Assembly (NCBI GenBank): GCA_944372725.1
Contig: CALWAA010000002.1
Coordinates: 1-29,913 of the forward strand
Direction: 5' to 3'
Origin: an uncultured Bacilli bacterium
GTDB taxonomy: Bacteria > Bacillota_I > Bacilli_A > RF39 > UBA660
DNA: 29,913 nucleotides
In this document: piece after piece, positions 15,785-23,072 of the stretch
Layout: each line of letters starts with the position of its first letter
How positions within the stretch are numbered: position 1 is the stretch's first letter
The notes under the pieces: generated by a model
Databases searched by the model: none
The model's input: only the letters and a program-made list of their open reading frames with translations
Told to the model about the DNA's origin: nothing
Translations under genes and position numbers: made by a program

Positions 15785-16873
15785 TTACTCCTCCTCTACA
15801 ATACCTTCTGATACATGAAATATTTTTGAATTTGCTAGTAAATTTTTATCTACAAGATGAATTTCCGTTGTTGTAATAAATGTTTGCATTTCTTCATCCA
15901 TTAAAGCTAAAATATTATTAATTTTTTCGCTATCTAATTCACTAAATAAGTCATCAAGAATTAAAATTGGTTTTTTATGTAATTTTTTTTCAATATTTTT
16001 GATTTCTGCTAATTTAAAGGAAATAATGCTGTTTTTTTGTTCACCAACTGAGGAATATTCTTTTACTATTTCACTATCTACTTTAAATTCAAAGTCATCG
16101 TGTTGAATTCCAAAAAGGGTTTTCCCTAAAAATATTTCCCGGGAAATATTTTTTTCAAACATTTTTAAAATATTTTCTTTGGTTTTTCCTAAAAATTCGC
16201 TTTTATAAACTAATTTTAAATTTCCTTTATGAGTTATTTCATAGTAAATAGCGCTGATATAAGAATTAATATTGTTAATAAACTCCTCTCTTATCAACAT
16301 TATTTTTAACCCTAGTGTAACTAGTTGTTCTGTTAAAATATTTAAAAATGAAGTATCATAATTATTCTTTTTATTTAAGGCTTTTAAATAGGCATTTCTT
16401 TGCTTTAAAACCTTATTATAATTCGTTAATAAAAGTAGATACTCGCTGTTGATACTAGATATTTCTATGTTTAACATTTTTCTTCTCGTGCTTGGCGTAT
16501 CTTTAATCATTTTTAAATCATCAGGGTTAAATAAAATTATATTAACTTTAGTAATATAATCACTTATTTTTACTATTTTGTTATTATCAATTTTAATTCT
16601 TTTACCAGCATTACTTATTATTATTTTGTAATTATTGATTATCTTATCTTTAATAGTTCCCTCTATTTTAGCAATATTTTTACCTTTTTTAATTACAATA
16701 TTATCATTATTGGAACGAAATGTTTTGGTTATTCCTAACATATAGATTGCTTCAATGATATTTGTTTTACCCATACCATTTTTTCCATAAATTAAATTTA
16801 CTTTTGGAGAAAACTTTAATTCTAAAGATTCATAATTACGAAAATTTAATAACTTTAAACTACTAATTTCCAT
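15785..16873 (-). CDS. recF: DNA replication and repair protein RecF
   Basis: The 362-residue SMC-like ATPase has Walker A YGKNGMGKTNIIEAIY (near 30), the ABC-type signature SSVGEQKNSI (near 266) and Walker B ILILDDLFSELD (near 304). RecF marks gaps and, with RecO and RecR, helps load RecA. RBS GTAGGGGC precedes the ATG by 6 nt. Normally the S4-domain gene yaaA/rlbA sits between dnaN and recF; here a ComK gene occupies that place. A Noc-type palindrome lies in the middle of the gene. Confidence 0.96.
   Translation of the reverse strand: MEISSLKLLNFRNYESLELKFSPKVNLIYGKNGMGKTNIIEAIYMLGITKTFRSNNDNIVIKKGKNIAKIEGTIKDKIINNYKIIISNAGKRIKIDNNKIVKISDYITKVNIILFNPDDLKMIKDTPSTRRKMLNIEISSINSEYLLLLTNYNKVLKQRNAYLKALNKKNNYDTSFLNILTEQLVTLGLKIMLIREEFINNINSYISAIYYEITHKGNLKLVYKSEFLGKTKENILKMFEKNISREIFLGKTLFGIQHDDFEFKVDSEIVKEYSSVGEQKNSIISFKLAEIKNIEKKLHKKPILILDDLFSELDSEKINNILALMDEEMQTFITTTEIHLVDKNLLANSKIFHVSEGIVEEE
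16134..16147. promoter_or_regulatory. Noc-binding-site palindrome (NBS 4), inside recF
   Basis: A perfect ATTTCCCGGGAAAT inside a 26-bp perfect palindrome (16128-16153). It reads as ISREI, in the same frame as NBS 3. It is the site closest to oriC, about 4 kb from dnaA's start. Confidence 0.87.
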
Positions 16874-16908
16874 TTTTTAGCCCCTACTTTGCTGATAGAT
16901 AAAAATTA

Positions 16909-16949
16909 ATGGTATAATCGTACTCCTATACCTAATAATATTATACCAT
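16909..16949. repeat. 10-bp inverted repeat between recF and comK
   Basis: ATGGTATAAT (16909-16918) and ATTATACCAT (16940-16949) are perfect inverted copies 21 bp apart. Each arm contains TATAAT reading outward on its own strand. The minus-strand copy could be the -10 of recF, with TTTAAA 17 nt upstream. It may be an operator or simply two promoter-like arms. Confidence 0.45.
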
Positions 16950-16972
16950 AAAAAAACACCTTTTTAAAGGTA
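16948..16972 (-). terminator. Intrinsic terminator after comK
   Basis: On the minus strand ACCTTT/AAAGGT form a short hairpin followed by seven or more T. The stem begins within the comK stop codon, so comK is a unit separate from recF. Confidence 0.7.
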
Positions 16973-17416
16973 TTTTTTGTGTTTTCGCCCTCTTAATGAT
17001 GATTCGAGGCGAGTTGCTCTTAAAACTTGTTTATCAAAATTAGCATAACAAACGTTTAAGTTTAATTTTTGGCCATTTTTAAAAATTATCGTTACATAGC
17101 TATGAGAATTAATGTAATATTTTTGAATGTTTTGGAGAGATATCCAACTGCAATTGGGATTTTTATTTGAATGGGTAGGAATTAATATTATTTCTTTTAC
17201 TTCATCAATAATAATGGGCGGTTTATAGGAAGCACCAATTAAATAAGAACTAGCTTTTCTTCTTCCCTCAAAAGTAGAACCATTAATATTGCAGTTGTAT
17301 TCGAGAATTTTGTTAATGGCATCTTCTACAATTATTTCTCCTTTTAACTCTAATATTTTGGTTTGTTTTCCTTGATTTAATAAAACAAGTGTTTTTTCAT
17401 TAATTTTATATGGCAT
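16964..17416 (-). CDS. comK: ComK-family competence transcription factor
   Basis: The 150-residue protein follows the ComK pattern end to end: YKINEKTLVLL near the start, GSTFEGRRKASSYLIGASYKPPIIID (about 45-70, given in part), FPTH-like IPTHSNKNPNCSWIS (near 78-92), VTIIFKNGQKLNL and a final R-x-T-x-LE. ComK binds DNA minor grooves at AT-boxes and switches on DNA-uptake genes. Bacillus ComK is 192 residues; this one lacks the C-terminal extension, as several shorter family members do. I chose ATG 17416: the open frame extends to a TTG at 17434, but GGGGG sits 7 nt before the inner ATG. Its position between dnaN and recF is not its usual place in Bacillus. Confidence 0.85.
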   Translation of the reverse strand: MPYKINEKTLVLLNQGKQTKILELKGEIIVEDAINKILEYNCNINGSTFEGRRKASSYLIGASYKPPIIIDEVKEIILIPTHSNKNPNCSWISLQNIQKYYINSHSYVTIIFKNGQKLNLNVCYANFDKQVLRATRLESSLRGRKHKKYL

Positions 17417-17442
17417 ACCAATGCCCCCTTTCAAGTAATGTT

Positions 17443-17487
17443 ATAACACATGAAAAGGAGCTTTTTTGTCAAACCGTGTCGAACCGT
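17443..17487 (-). promoter_or_regulatory. comK promoter with candidate AT-box and upstream direct repeat
   Basis: On the minus strand TTGACA (17467-17472) is 18 nt from TGTTAT (17443-17448). The spacer contains AAAAGGAGCTTTT (17453-17465), which fits the ComK AT-box AAAA-N5-TTTT, so autoregulation is possible. Just upstream are two copies of ACGGTT 10 bp apart (17482-17487 and 17472-17477), a possible helix-phased activator or repressor site. In AT-rich DNA an AT-box alone is weak evidence. Confidence 0.5.
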
Positions 17488-17489
17488 TT

Positions 17490-18608
17490 TTAATAAGTTT
17501 TAATTGGTAAAATAAGTTGAATTAAAGACTCATCGGTAAGAGATTTAATAATTAAAGGTTTTACATCACTATTTAATAATAATAATATTTCATCTTCATC
17601 AAGCGTTTTAATTGCTTCTAACATATATTTTGAAGAGAATGATATTTCTAAGTGTTCTTTATTGTTTGTTTCTACCATTAATTGTTCTTCTACTTTACCG
17701 ATTTCTGAGGCATAAGAATTAATCATCATTTTGGTATTATCAAGGCTCATTTTAACAATATTTTTGTCTTTTCCTTGAGTTAGAAGAGCTGCTCTATCAA
17801 TTGCATCATTAAAATCTCTTTTATTTACTTTAATAATATAAGCAAATTCACTTGGAATTAAATTTGATGTATTTGGATAATTACCACTTAATAAATTGGT
17901 TTGAAAATTAATATTTTTATACTTAAATAATACTTTATTATTAAAGATATGCATTTCTAGGTCGCTATCATCCGTGATAATCCGTTCTAATTCCATAATA
18001 TTTTTACCGGGAATAACAATTTCAACATCTTTTTCAACCGGTGCAGATAACTTGATGTTTTTTTTCGCTAAACGATAAGAATCGGTTGCTACTGTTTCTA
18101 AAATGTCTTTTGTGAATTTAAAGTTTACACCAGTTAAAATTGGTCTTAATTCTTGATTTGATATAGCAAATACTGTTTGATTAATAATTGTTTTAAATAC
18201 TTCACCATTAATTATAATAGGGTCTTTATTTTCTTCTAGTTTTACATCTGGATAATCATTAATATCTAAGCAATTTAAATTATATTGGTTATTATCGGTG
18301 TATATCTTAACTTTTAAGCCATCAATTACTTCAAAGTTAATTAAGTCACTTGGCATTTTTCTAACAATATCTAAGATATATTTACTTTGAATAATAATTC
18401 CTCCTAAAGAGTTTACTTGTTTGATATCTTTAGATTCAATTAATACTTTAATAGTCAGTTCTGAATCACTTGCTGTTAGATATAAACCATTGTTGGTAAG
18501 TTCAAATTTAATACCATTTAAGACTGGTATAACATTTTTGGTGGAGATTGCTCTTGTTACATTACTTAATCCTTCTAAGATTACACTTTTTTCAATTGTA
18601 AATTTCAT
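17490..18608 (-). CDS. dnaN: DNA polymerase III beta sliding clamp
   Basis: The 372-residue clamp has the three repeated clamp folds (about 1-125, 127-245, 246-372). It begins MKFTIEKSVILEGLSNVTRAIS and ends LIQLILPIKTY, close to the usual LPxRxx end. It tethers the replicative polymerase and is loaded by DnaX/HolA/HolB. I chose the ATG at 18606-18608 because AAGGA is 6 nt upstream; the in-frame ATG two codons earlier abuts that ribosome binding site. No clear terminator separates it from comK. Confidence 0.97.
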   Translation of the reverse strand: MKFTIEKSVILEGLSNVTRAISTKNVIPVLNGIKFELTNNGLYLTASDSELTIKVLIESKDIKQVNSLGGIIIQSKYILDIVRKMPSDLINFEVIDGLKVKIYTDNNQYNLNCLDINDYPDVKLEENKDPIIINGEVFKTIINQTVFAISNQELRPILTGVNFKFTKDILETVATDSYRLAKKNIKLSAPVEKDVEIVIPGKNIMELERIITDDSDLEMHIFNNKVLFKYKNINFQTNLLSGNYPNTSNLIPSEFAYIIKVNKRDFNDAIDRAALLTQGKDKNIVKMSLDNTKMMINSYASEIGKVEEQLMVETNNKEHLEISFSSKYMLEAIKTLDEDEILLLLNSDVKPLIIKSLTDESLIQLILPIKTY

Positions 18609-18643
18609 ATTCATTCCTTCTTTCTAAAAAATTATTATTATTT

Positions 18644-18738
18644 ATTATAGTGTTGATAATGTTTGTAACATCATTTTTCTCTTTATTTAAGTATCTTTTT
18701 TGATTATTTTTTTGTTTATAACTTTCATTTTATTCACA
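18644..18738. promoter_or_regulatory. dnaA-dnaN intergenic region: dnaN promoter with DnaA boxes
   Basis: On the minus strand a perfect -10 TATAAT (18644-18649) is immediately preceded by a DnaA-type box TTATCAACA (18651-18659), placing DnaA between the -10 and the expected -35. No good -35 is seen, which suits an activator-dependent promoter. A further box TTATTCACA lies at 18730-18738, and TTATTTACA overlaps the dnaA stop. In Bacillus the unwinding element lies in this interval. Here the interval is AT-rich but only lightly boxed. Confidence 0.55.
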
Positions 18739-18755
18739 ATACTCTCACAAGTTAT

Positions 18756-20114
18756 TTACAATTTGGCTTTTATCTCTTTGATGGTTTGTTCTAATTCATG
18801 ATTGGTTAGTAATTCTTGTTCTATCTTATCACAAGCAAATATGACAGTTGAATGGTCTCGACCTCCAAATTCTAAGCCTATTCTTGGGAAAGTTTCGTCT
18901 GTTTCCATTCGGCATAAATACATTGCTAATTGCCGTGGATGAGCTACTTTATTGCTTCTTTTCTTTCCTTTTAAATCTTCTACGGTTATATTATAGTGGT
19001 CGGCGACGGCTTTTTGAATTTTGGTAATATTATTGTTAGAATAGATGTTTTTATTAACAAAATCTTTTAAAGCTTCACAGGTAAACTCTAAATCAATTGT
19101 TTTGGGAACAATCATTGCCGTATAAGCCATTAATCTATTTACAGCACCCTCTAAAAATCTGATATCGTTTGGACAAGCATTGGCAATATATTCAATACTT
19201 TCTTCTTTAATTAAGTTTGCAATACTGGTATTTTCGATTTTTTTCCTTATAATTCGACATCTTAAATCAAAATCGGGTGGATAAATATCAACAGGTAGGC
19301 CCCACATAAATCGTGACCTTAATCTTTCTTCTAGTATTTTTAAATCTTCTGGTGAGCGGTCACTACTGATGATGATTTGTTTATTTGATTGATGTAGGTA
19401 ATTGAATGTATTAAAGAACTCTTGCTGGGTTTTTTCAGCGCCAACTAAGTATTGAATATCATCTATTATTAGGACATCTACATTTCGATATTTGTTTTTA
19501 AAATCGTTTGCATATTCTACCGTATTTTTGGCATTATCGGGGTTAGCAATATTCGTGTATTCCGTCATAAATTCATCACAAGTGCAATATAGTACTTTAC
19601 GATTAGAATTTTCAGTAATAAAATTGCCTATCGCATGCATTAAATGAGTTTTTCCAAGGCCACTTTTTCCATATATAAATAAAGGATTATGGATTCGCCC
19701 GGGAGCTTCGGCGACGGCCATCGCTGCTACTTTAGCAAGTCTATTGGTATCGCCGACAACAAAGTTATCAAAATTTAGGTTTGGATTTAAGTTTGTTTGA
19801 AAGTTATTGTTGGTAATTTGCGTGTTATTAACAACTTCGACTGGTGTTTCTTCAATATCACTTTCTAAAACAAATTCGATATCATAGTTTATATTTGTTA
19901 TATTAAATAAAGTTTTTTCTATTAGCGAGTAATAGTTGTCGCCCAGCATTTTTTTATGGATTTCCATGGGGACTTTAAAAGTTATTTTATTTTCTGTTAA
20001 ATTAATTATTTCTAGGTCATTGAACCAAGCATGAAATGATGCTGGATTAATTTCTTTGTAGATATTATCTAGGAATAATTTTAATAGTTCTTCTTTTCCC
20101 AACTTTAACCTCAC
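18756..20114 (-). CDS. dnaA: Chromosomal replication initiator DnaA
   Basis: The 452-residue protein has domain I (about 1-80), a short linker (85-115), and an AAA+ domain with Walker A GKSGLGKTHLMHA (near 150), Walker B VLIIDDIQYL (near 215) and the ERLRSRFMWG sensor II/box VII region (near 270). Domain IV has the helix-turn-helix signature GGRDHSTVIFACDKIE (near 420). It binds the DnaA boxes in the adjacent origin. The start is either GTG 20114 or, better spaced from the ribosome binding site (GAGG, 6 nt), TTG 20102. Confidence 0.97.
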   Translation of the reverse strand: MRLKLGKEELLKLFLDNIYKEINPASFHAWFNDLEIINLTENKITFKVPMEIHKKMLGDNYYSLIEKTLFNITNINYDIEFVLESDIEETPVEVVNNTQITNNNFQTNLNPNLNFDNFVVGDTNRLAKVAAMAVAEAPGRIHNPLFIYGKSGLGKTHLMHAIGNFITENSNRKVLYCTCDEFMTEYTNIANPDNAKNTVEYANDFKNKYRNVDVLIIDDIQYLVGAEKTQQEFFNTFNYLHQSNKQIIISSDRSPEDLKILEERLRSRFMWGLPVDIYPPDFDLRCRIIRKKIENTSIANLIKEESIEYIANACPNDIRFLEGAVNRLMAYTAMIVPKTIDLEFTCEALKDFVNKNIYSNNNITKIQKAVADHYNITVEDLKGKKRSNKVAHPRQLAMYLCRMETDETFPRIGLEFGGRDHSTVIFACDKIEQELLTNHELEQTIKEIKAKL

Positions 20115-20141
20115 CCCACAGTCTGAACTTTTTACAAATTA

Positions 20142-20170
20142 ATTGTATCGCATTTTTTTAGTAATTTAAA
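20142..20170 (-). promoter_or_regulatory. dnaA promoter
   Basis: TTTAAA (20165-20170) and TACAAT (20142-20147) are 17 nt apart on the minus strand, ending about 30 nt before the dnaA start. The two nearest DnaA boxes begin 21 bp upstream, consistent with autoregulation. Confidence 0.55.
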
Positions 20171-20190
20171 GTCTAAAATGACAATTTTTT

Positions 20191-20506
20191 TTATCCACAT
20201 GTTATCAACAGGAATTAACCCTTATAATACCTTAAAATAAGTCATTTATCAACACTATCCACAAATTTTTTTAAAAAATTATTTCTTATTCACATTTTAG
20301 ATTTTTAAGCTAATTGTGGATAATGTGGATAACTTCTTTTTTTGATACACAAGACGCGGTTGGTATTGGGCTTTCTTTAATTTCTGTAATTGTTGATAAC
20401 TTTATGTTTATTCACAATTAAAAGCAAAAGAGCTGTGGATAAAAAATAGAGCTTTATTCTTTTTTTAAATAGTGATGTGAATAAAAAGTTAATAATTTGT
20501 GGATTG
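20191..20506. other. oriC: Replication origin oriC (DnaA-box cluster)
   Basis: Twelve DnaA boxes or close matches occur in 316 bp. Forward: 20191 (perfect), 20202, 20246, 20255, 20286, 20408. Reverse: 20315, 20324 and 20434 (all perfect TGTGGATAA), 20391, 20476, 20498. The pair at 20315-20332 is back-to-back with no gap. Position between dnaA and rpmH, the divergent gene orientation on the two sides and very AT-rich flanks (20261-20290 and 20440-20470) all support an origin. Confidence 0.93.
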
Positions 20507-20536
20507 GGTTTTTGACGTATTTTTTTGCTAAAAAAC

Positions 20537-20565
20537 TTGACTAAATTAGAATAAAATATTATAAT
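20537..20565 (+). promoter_or_regulatory. rpmH promoter
   Basis: TTGACT (20537-20542), a 17-nt spacer and TATAAT (20560-20565). Start of transcription is predicted near 20572, about 27 nt before the rpmH ATG. Confidence 0.88.
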
Positions 20566-20598
20566 TAAACCACTTGAATTTTTAAGGAGGTGCTATTT

Positions 20599-20721
20599 AT
20601 GAAAAGTACATATCAACCTAATAATCGTAAAAAAGCTAAAAAACATGGATTTTTTGCAAGAAAAGAAACTAATATTTTAAAGAATAGAAGTAAAAAAGGT
20701 CGTAAAGTATTATCTAAGTAA
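20599..20721 (+). CDS. rpmH: 50S ribosomal protein L34
   Basis: The 40-residue basic protein begins MKSTYQPNNRKKAKKHGF and ends GRKVLSK, the L34 pattern. A perfect AAGGAGG (20584-20590) precedes the ATG. L34 is usually 44-47 residues; this one lacks a few residues in the middle and departs from the common HGFRxRMxT segment (HGFFARKET). It is next to rnpA and opposite dnaA, the universal arrangement. Confidence 0.96.
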   Translation: MKSTYQPNNRKKAKKHGFFARKETNILKNRSKKGRKVLSK

Positions 20722-20747
20722 CCACTTTTTGTAGTGGTATTTTTTTT
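20721..20747 (+). terminator. Hairpin terminator or attenuator between rpmH and rnpA
   Basis: ACCACT (20721-20726) pairs with AGTGGT (20733-20738), followed by a run of T (20740-20747). It overlaps the rpmH stop codon. As rnpA has no clear promoter of its own, this probably attenuates readthrough, giving more L34 message than rnpA message. Confidence 0.75.
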
Positions 20748-20772
20748 CTTTATTATTTTGGGAAGTGATTTT

Positions 20773-21114
20773 TTGAAAAAATATGAAGTTGTAAAAAAAA
20801 ATACTGATTTTAATGATATAATTAATACAGGGAAGTATTTAAAAAGTTATTGTTATAATATATATTATAAGGATGGAGATGCCTTATATCCTAAGTTTGG
20901 TATTGCTGTAAGTAAAAAGTATGGGAATGCTGTAGAGCGTAATAAAGTTAAAAGACAAGTTAGAAGTTTGATTGATTCTCATAAAAATTTATTTGCAAAT
21001 GGAAAGAATTATATTATAATGATAAGAAAGGGAGTTAAAAAATTAACTTATGCAGAAATGGAACAAGATTTAGTTAAGTTGTTACAGAAAGGAACTTTAG
21101 ATGAAAAAAATTAA
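20773..21114 (+). CDS. rnpA: Ribonuclease P protein component
   Basis: The 113-residue basic protein assists the RNase P RNA in tRNA 5' maturation. It has the family core FGIAVSKKYGNAVERNKVKRQVR (about 50-72, given in part: VERNKVKRQVR), with the RNR-like motif. The start is TTG 20773 (MKKYEVVKKNTDF), preceded by GGGAAGTG at 6-7 nt. The open frame continues to 20734, but that extension is hydrophobic and falls in the terminator. Its end overlaps yidC by 14 nt. Confidence 0.94.
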   Translation: MKKYEVVKKNTDFNDIINTGKYLKSYCYNIYYKDGDALYPKFGIAVSKKYGNAVERNKVKRQVRSLIDSHKNLFANGKNYIIMIRKGVKKLTYAEMEQDLVKLLQKGTLDEKN

Positions 21115-22123
21115 AATTGGAATTTTAGTATTTATGATATTTTCACTTACTGCTTGTGGAAATAGTAATTATATTACTGATGATGGTACTCCTGTTGAAT
21201 TTGAAAAAACTGGCCAAATATTACAAAAAGATATTTTGTGTAAGCCTGAAGATGAAGATTTAGATGCTTTGTATCAAGAATATGGAGAACAAACTAAAAT
21301 TAATTATGATGATTTACCACTTTGTAGTGAATTTAGTTTATCTAGTAATGAAGCTGATGGTATTTGGGAAGGTATATTTGTTAAGCCTCTTGCTTGGTTA
21401 ATATTAAAACTAGGTTATTTAGTTAATAGTTTTGGTTTATCTGTTATTTTAATTGGTTTAGCTATTCGTTTAATACTAATGCCTATTTCTAGAAAAACAA
21501 TGAGGCAATCTAGTAATATGAAGAAAGCTCAACCAGAAATAGCTAGAATTGAAAAAAAATATGCTGGTAAAACAGATAATGAATCTATGCTTGCTAAATC
21601 ACAAGAAATGATGCTTGTTTATAAAAAGTATAATATTAGTCCTTTTGGTAGTTGTTTACTAGCGTTTATTCAACTTCCACTATTCTTTGCTTTCTTACAA
21701 GCGATAAATAGAACTCCAGCGATATTTGAAGATACTTTTTTAGGTTTAACTTTAGGTCAAACACCAATGAAAGGTTTATTTGAATATCATCAATGGGCAT
21801 ATATCATTATTATTGCTTTAATTATTTTAACAACATATCTATCATTTAGAAATTCTATGTCTACTACTCAAACTGGTAATCAAGATATGGAACGTCAAAT
21901 GCAGTTTATCTTTAAGTTTATGATTATTATGATTTCGGTTGCATCCTTATATTTATCTACAGCGATTGCTTTATACTGGATTGCAACAAATGGATTTGTG
22001 GTTCTTCAAAACTTTATCTTTAAAAAGATAGATGAAAGAGAAGAAAAAAAGGATAGAATTATTATTCCTAATAAAGATAAGAAAAAGAAAAAGGATAATA
22101 AGGATAAGAAGAAAGGAAAGTAA
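21101..22123 (+). CDS. yidC: Membrane protein insertase YidC (SpoIIIJ type, lipoprotein)
   Basis: The 340-residue insertase has an N-terminal signal with a lipobox (LTAC, lipidated Cys19). Transmembrane segments are near 93-121, 184-203, 231-250 and 270-300. The first carries the Arg of the hydrophilic groove (GLAIRLILMPISRKTM), and LLAFIQLPLFFAFLQAI is typical of the family. The C-terminus is a lysine-rich tail (KDKKKKKDNKDKKKGK), comparable with the ribosome-contacting tails of Gram-positive YidC2 proteins. SpoIIIJ is required for sporulation in Bacillus. It sits between rnpA and jag as expected. Confidence 0.95.
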   Translation: MKKIKIGILVFMIFSLTACGNSNYITDDGTPVEFEKTGQILQKDILCKPEDEDLDALYQEYGEQTKINYDDLPLCSEFSLSSNEADGIWEGIFVKPLAWLILKLGYLVNSFGLSVILIGLAIRLILMPISRKTMRQSSNMKKAQPEIARIEKKYAGKTDNESMLAKSQEMMLVYKKYNISPFGSCLLAFIQLPLFFAFLQAINRTPAIFEDTFLGLTLGQTPMKGLFEYHQWAYIIIIALIILTTYLSFRNSMSTTQTGNQDMERQMQFIFKFMIIMISVASLYLSTAIALYWIATNGFVVLQNFIFKKIDEREEKKDRIIIPNKDKKKKKDNKDKKKGK

Positions 22124-22125
22124 TC

Positions 22126-22734
22126 ATGAATGTAGTAAAAAGTGTTCAAAAAACAAAAGATGAAGCATTAAGAAAAGTTTTAGCAGAATTAAATGCAAGT
22201 GAAGAAGAAGTAATTTATTCTTTTCAAGAAATAAAAGGTGGATTATTTAAAGGTCTTACTTATGAGTGTTCTGGCTTTTTAAAGTTAGACTTAATTAGTG
22301 ATGTTCAAGAATATCTTAAAAATATTTTAAATGGTATGGGACTTGAAGTTTCTTTTGAGGTTAATACGAAAGATGATGTTACTACTATTAAAATGTATAC
22401 TTCAAATAATCCTATTGTGATTGGTAAGAATGGGGCTAATTTAGATGCTTTAACTACGCTTGCTCGGCAATTTATTAAAAATTATACTTTTAATGGTCCT
22501 AAAATTATTTTGGATGTTGAAGATTATAAAGATAGACAAATAAAAAAATTAGAGCGTTTAGCGAAAAATCTTGCTCGTGATGTAGTAAGAACGAAAGTTG
22601 ATGCGGAAATGGATAATATGAATTCTTATGAAAGAAGAATTGTTCATAATGTTTTAACGGATTTTAAAGGTGTTAAGACTGAAAGTGTTGGCGAAGAGCC
22701 AAATAGACATGTCGTTATAAAATATGATAAATAA
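22126..22734 (+). CDS. jag: RNA-binding protein KhpB (Jag/EloR)
   Basis: The 202-residue protein has an N-terminal Jag domain (about 1-50), a KH domain with the GKNG loop (PIVIGKNGANLDAL, near 86-100) and an R3H domain (NSYERRIVHNVLTDFKGV through NRHVVI, near 165-200). KhpB pairs with KhpA to bind RNAs and influence cell elongation and division. It starts 2 nt after yidC ends, with GGAAAG as ribosome binding site. It ends the conserved block; mnmE, which normally follows, is absent. Confidence 0.95.
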   Translation: MNVVKSVQKTKDEALRKVLAELNASEEEVIYSFQEIKGGLFKGLTYECSGFLKLDLISDVQEYLKNILNGMGLEVSFEVNTKDDVTTIKMYTSNNPIVIGKNGANLDALTTLARQFIKNYTFNGPKIILDVEDYKDRQIKKLERLAKNLARDVVRTKVDAEMDNMNSYERRIVHNVLTDFKGVKTESVGEEPNRHVVIKYDK

Positions 22735-22811
22735 GTAAGTATAAGTTTAAAAAGACTAGCCTTTGCTAATTCTTAAAGTAAGAAAACTTTACGGAATGGT
22801 GGGGTAAAATA

Positions 22812-22847
22812 AAAACATAACTACACTTTAGTGGGGTTATGTTTTTT
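22812..22847 (+). terminator. Intrinsic terminator of the rpmH-rnpA-yidC-jag operon
   Basis: AAAACATAAC (22812-22821) pairs with GTTATGTTTT (22836-22845), with an inner CAC/GTG extension across a 2x2 mismatch, followed by T. It lies 78 nt after jag. The remaining gap to 23072 is AT-rich; I see only a short direct repeat AAATAGAAGAT (22892 and 22913) and no gene. Confidence 0.85.
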
Positions 22848-23072
22848 AAAATTCAAGTTTTATTGGGTATTGAAAATGTAGTAATAAGTAAAAATAGAAG
22901 ATGTAGAATACGAAATAGAAGATAGAAAACTAAAAAATTACAGTTAAATAATATGCAATATATATTTTTAAATGATAATTTGAATTTTTTTCACTAGCCT
23001 CGCTATAAACTTCCTTGATATAAATATTGCAATTTTACTATATTTTATCATTCACAAATTTTATGCCAATAA

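Noticed and set aside
19698..19703. CCCGGG in dnaA as another Noc site
   Set aside because: Context is TTCGCCCGGGAGCT; no palindromic flanks. It is explained by the conserved APGR codons of DnaA.
20734..20772. Upstream extension of rnpA (MVFFFFIILGSDF)
   Set aside because: Falls in the T run of the rpmH terminator; the TTG at 20773 has a proper ribosome binding site and matches the family start.
22741..22810. Riboswitch after jag (TAAAGT/ACTTTA hairpin)
   Set aside because: A single short hairpin with no conserved core, in a 3' UTR, with no downstream gene on that strand.
22892..22923. Direct repeat AAATAGAAGAT as part of a CRISPR-like or regulatory array
   Set aside because: Only two copies, low complexity and no further periodicity; no CRISPR array is present anywhere in the window.
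22755..23000. ACTAGCCT at both ends of the jag-helicase gap as insertion-site duplication
   Set aside because: Eight bases in AT-rich DNA with different flanks and no element between them.
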